Source: Patescibacteria group bacterium
Lineage (GTDB): Bacteria; Patescibacteriota; Minisyncoccia; Minisyncoccales; Staskawiczbacteraceae
Assembly: GCA_018895235.1 (NCBI GenBank)
Contig: JAHIOM010000029.1
Coordinates: forward strand, 1-40,375
DNA: 40,375 nt
Direction of reading: 5' to 3'
Under the pieces are notes generated by a model. It worked only from the letters and a program-made list of their open reading frames with translations. It had not been told where the DNA came from and did no database searches. How positions within the stretch are numbered: the first letter of the stretch is position 1; every line of letters starts with the position of its first letter. Shown one piece after another: positions 36,879 through 40,375 of this stretch. Both the position numbers and the translations under genes were made by a program.

Positions 36879-36933
36879 ACCCGGTTAAATGCCGCTTTGC
36901 GGCAATTCGCTTCGGCGAATTATTTAACTGGGT
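36879..36933 (+). ncRNA. 55-nt perfect three-way junction structure in the leader of the 36969 gene
   Basis: P1 ACCCGGTTAAAT/ATTTAACTGGGT; P2 GCCGC-TTT-GCGGC; P3 AATTCGC-TTCG-GCGAATT (cUUCGg loop); contiguous, no unpaired linkers. Confidence 0.65.
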
Positions 36934-36968
36934 AAAATATTCGTAAATTAAATAAAATCCAAAATAAT

Positions 36969-37652
36969 ATGGTAGGAGAAGAATGGTACTCAACTATTAT
37001 TGAACCATTTTTAAGACAGCTGGGCGCATTCATCCCTCAGCTTGTCCTAGCAGTGGTTGTTTTCGTAATCGGCTACTTTATTGCTGTCGGTATCGGTAGA
37101 TTAGTAACTGAGATTTTGAAAGGATTAAAGTTTAATCGTCTCTTTGCTAAAGAAGGTTGGCAAAAAGCTTTTGAGAAAGCAGATATAAAAGTGGATCCAT
37201 CCGCTTTTATCGGAGCCATTTTCAAATGGGTATTTGTCATCGTTTCTTTATTAATCACCGTTGACATCTTAAACCTTGTCAAATTCGGCGAGCTTTTAAG
37301 AGATATTTTGAACTATATTCCTAATGTTATAATCGCTGTTTTGATTTTTGTCGTCGGTGTGATTATTGCTGATATTGTAGAGAAGTTAGTCAGAGCGACA
37401 GTAGAGAAAATGAAAGTCAGCTATGCTTCTTTGGCAGCTGCAATTGTCAGATGGACAATCTGGGTATTTTTGGTCTTTATGATTTTAGACCAATTACTGC
37501 CAAAATCAGATTTAGTCCAAGTTCTATACAAGGGTATAGTTTATGGCATTGTTGCAGCGGTAGCGGGTAGTATTGCTATTGCTTTTGGTCTTGGCGGCAA
37601 AGATGCTGCAGCCGGAGCAATTGAGGATCTGAAAAGAAAGATTAAACAGTAG
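36969..37652 (+). CDS. TM-helix / MscS-like membrane protein
   Basis: Repeated FLRQLGAFIPQLVLAVVVFVIGYFIAVGIGRLV-type helices; IAIAFGLGGKDAAAGAIEDLKRK. Confidence 0.75.
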   Translation: MVGEEWYSTIIEPFLRQLGAFIPQLVLAVVVFVIGYFIAVGIGRLVTEILKGLKFNRLFAKEGWQKAFEKADIKVDPSAFIGAIFKWVFVIVSLLITVDILNLVKFGELLRDILNYIPNVIIAVLIFVVGVIIADIVEKLVRATVEKMKVSYASLAAAIVRWTIWVFLVFMILDQLLPKSDLVQVLYKGIVYGIVAAVAGSIAIAFGLGGKDAAAGAIEDLKRKIKQ

Positions 37653-37668
37653 AATTTTTTAGGAGTAA

Positions 37669-37706
37669 AAACACCCCCACGCCTGCAGGCGTGGGGGTGT
37701 TTGTTT
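37669..37706 (+). terminator. Strong intrinsic terminator
   Basis: AACACCCCCACGCC-TGCA-GGCGTGGGGGTGTTTGTTTT. Confidence 0.95.
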
Positions 37707-37726
37707 TAGCGTAAATCCCATAGCTC

Positions 37727-37755
37727 TTGACAACACTTTTTAAATCGAATAAAAT
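37727..37755 (+). promoter_or_regulatory. Consensus promoter for 23S rRNA
   Basis: TTGACA-N17-TAAAAT. Confidence 0.75.
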
Positions 37756-37797
37756 ATGCTTACATGATAAATATTATTAAAACCATTTTTAAAAAAC

Positions 37798-37869
37798 GAA
37801 GCGGTTAACGGTCCGAATTTTAACATATATCAGTAGGAACCGCTTCAAAGGCGGTTTTTAATTATTTTT
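37798..37869 (+). promoter_or_regulatory. Candidate attenuator in the 23S leader (mutually exclusive hairpins)
   Basis: GAAGCGGTT (37798-37806) can pair with AACCGCTTC (37838-37846), which alternatively pairs with GCGGTT (37851-37856) followed by a T-rich tract. Confidence 0.45.
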
Positions 37870-37871
37870 TA

Positions 37872-37915
37872 GCGAATGAGGAAAATGAAATTTTAATTTC
37901 ATTTTCCGAATGAGC
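37872..37915 (+). repeat. Perfect palindrome with two tandem GA/GA mismatch modules
   Basis: GC-GA-AT-GA-GGAAAATGAAATTTTAATTTCATTTTCC-GA-AT-GA-GC. Confidence 0.75.
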
Positions 37916-38049
37916 GACAAAAATATAGACAAAAATTGGTTTGATTATATTTATCAAGTTCATTAAAATTTTACGCAAAACAAAAATTGCATTTTTACTT
38001 TCGTTTTTTTAAAAACGAAAAAATAGATATCTAAAATCTGTATCTATCA

Positions 38050-40375
<2,326 letters not shown>

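Overview
The gene content (large serine recombinase, cohesin/dockerin pair, DUF5659-like protein, AT-rich coding, 23S rRNA with an insertion) looks like a Patescibacteria/CPR-type genome; this is inference. The inferred chromosomal backbone is HAD hydrolase fragment, agmatinase, deoxyhypusine-synthase-like protein, [insertion], ychF, TM-helix/MscS-like protein, and a 23S rRNA running off the right edge. About 33 kb appears to be inserted in codons 6-9 of ychF. It looks like two adjacent elements (~2458-16545 and ~16545-35728) with related left ends; a large serine recombinase lies at the right end of the second. The main finding is that attP seems to lie inside the recombinase coding sequence. 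The resident recombinase ORF runs out of frame into ychF. Both left ends carry a detached 38-aa segment (QDTIRHITNKQEEIKLIPFELSIRLPNTERFGNKPKVL) that is in frame with the recombinase when the circle is reconstructed. All four nucleotide differences between the two copies are synonymous in that frame, and each copy is followed by a stop codon and an intrinsic terminator. Integration would therefore replace the recombinase C-terminus, while the recombinase 3' end supplies a new YchF start in another frame. The left element carries cassette-like genes with their own promoters and terminators: HExxH paralogs, SUKH-like/Zn-finger proteins, a 1138-aa unknown, a DEAH helicase and an S1-like protein. 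The right element carries surface-glycan genes, a cohesin/dockerin triad and a Rep-like protein. A second signal is a set of palindromes whose stems contain symmetric tandem GA/GA mismatches; two of the hairpins lie in a ~278-nt insertion in the 23S rRNA. All homology calls were made by eye, with no database searches.
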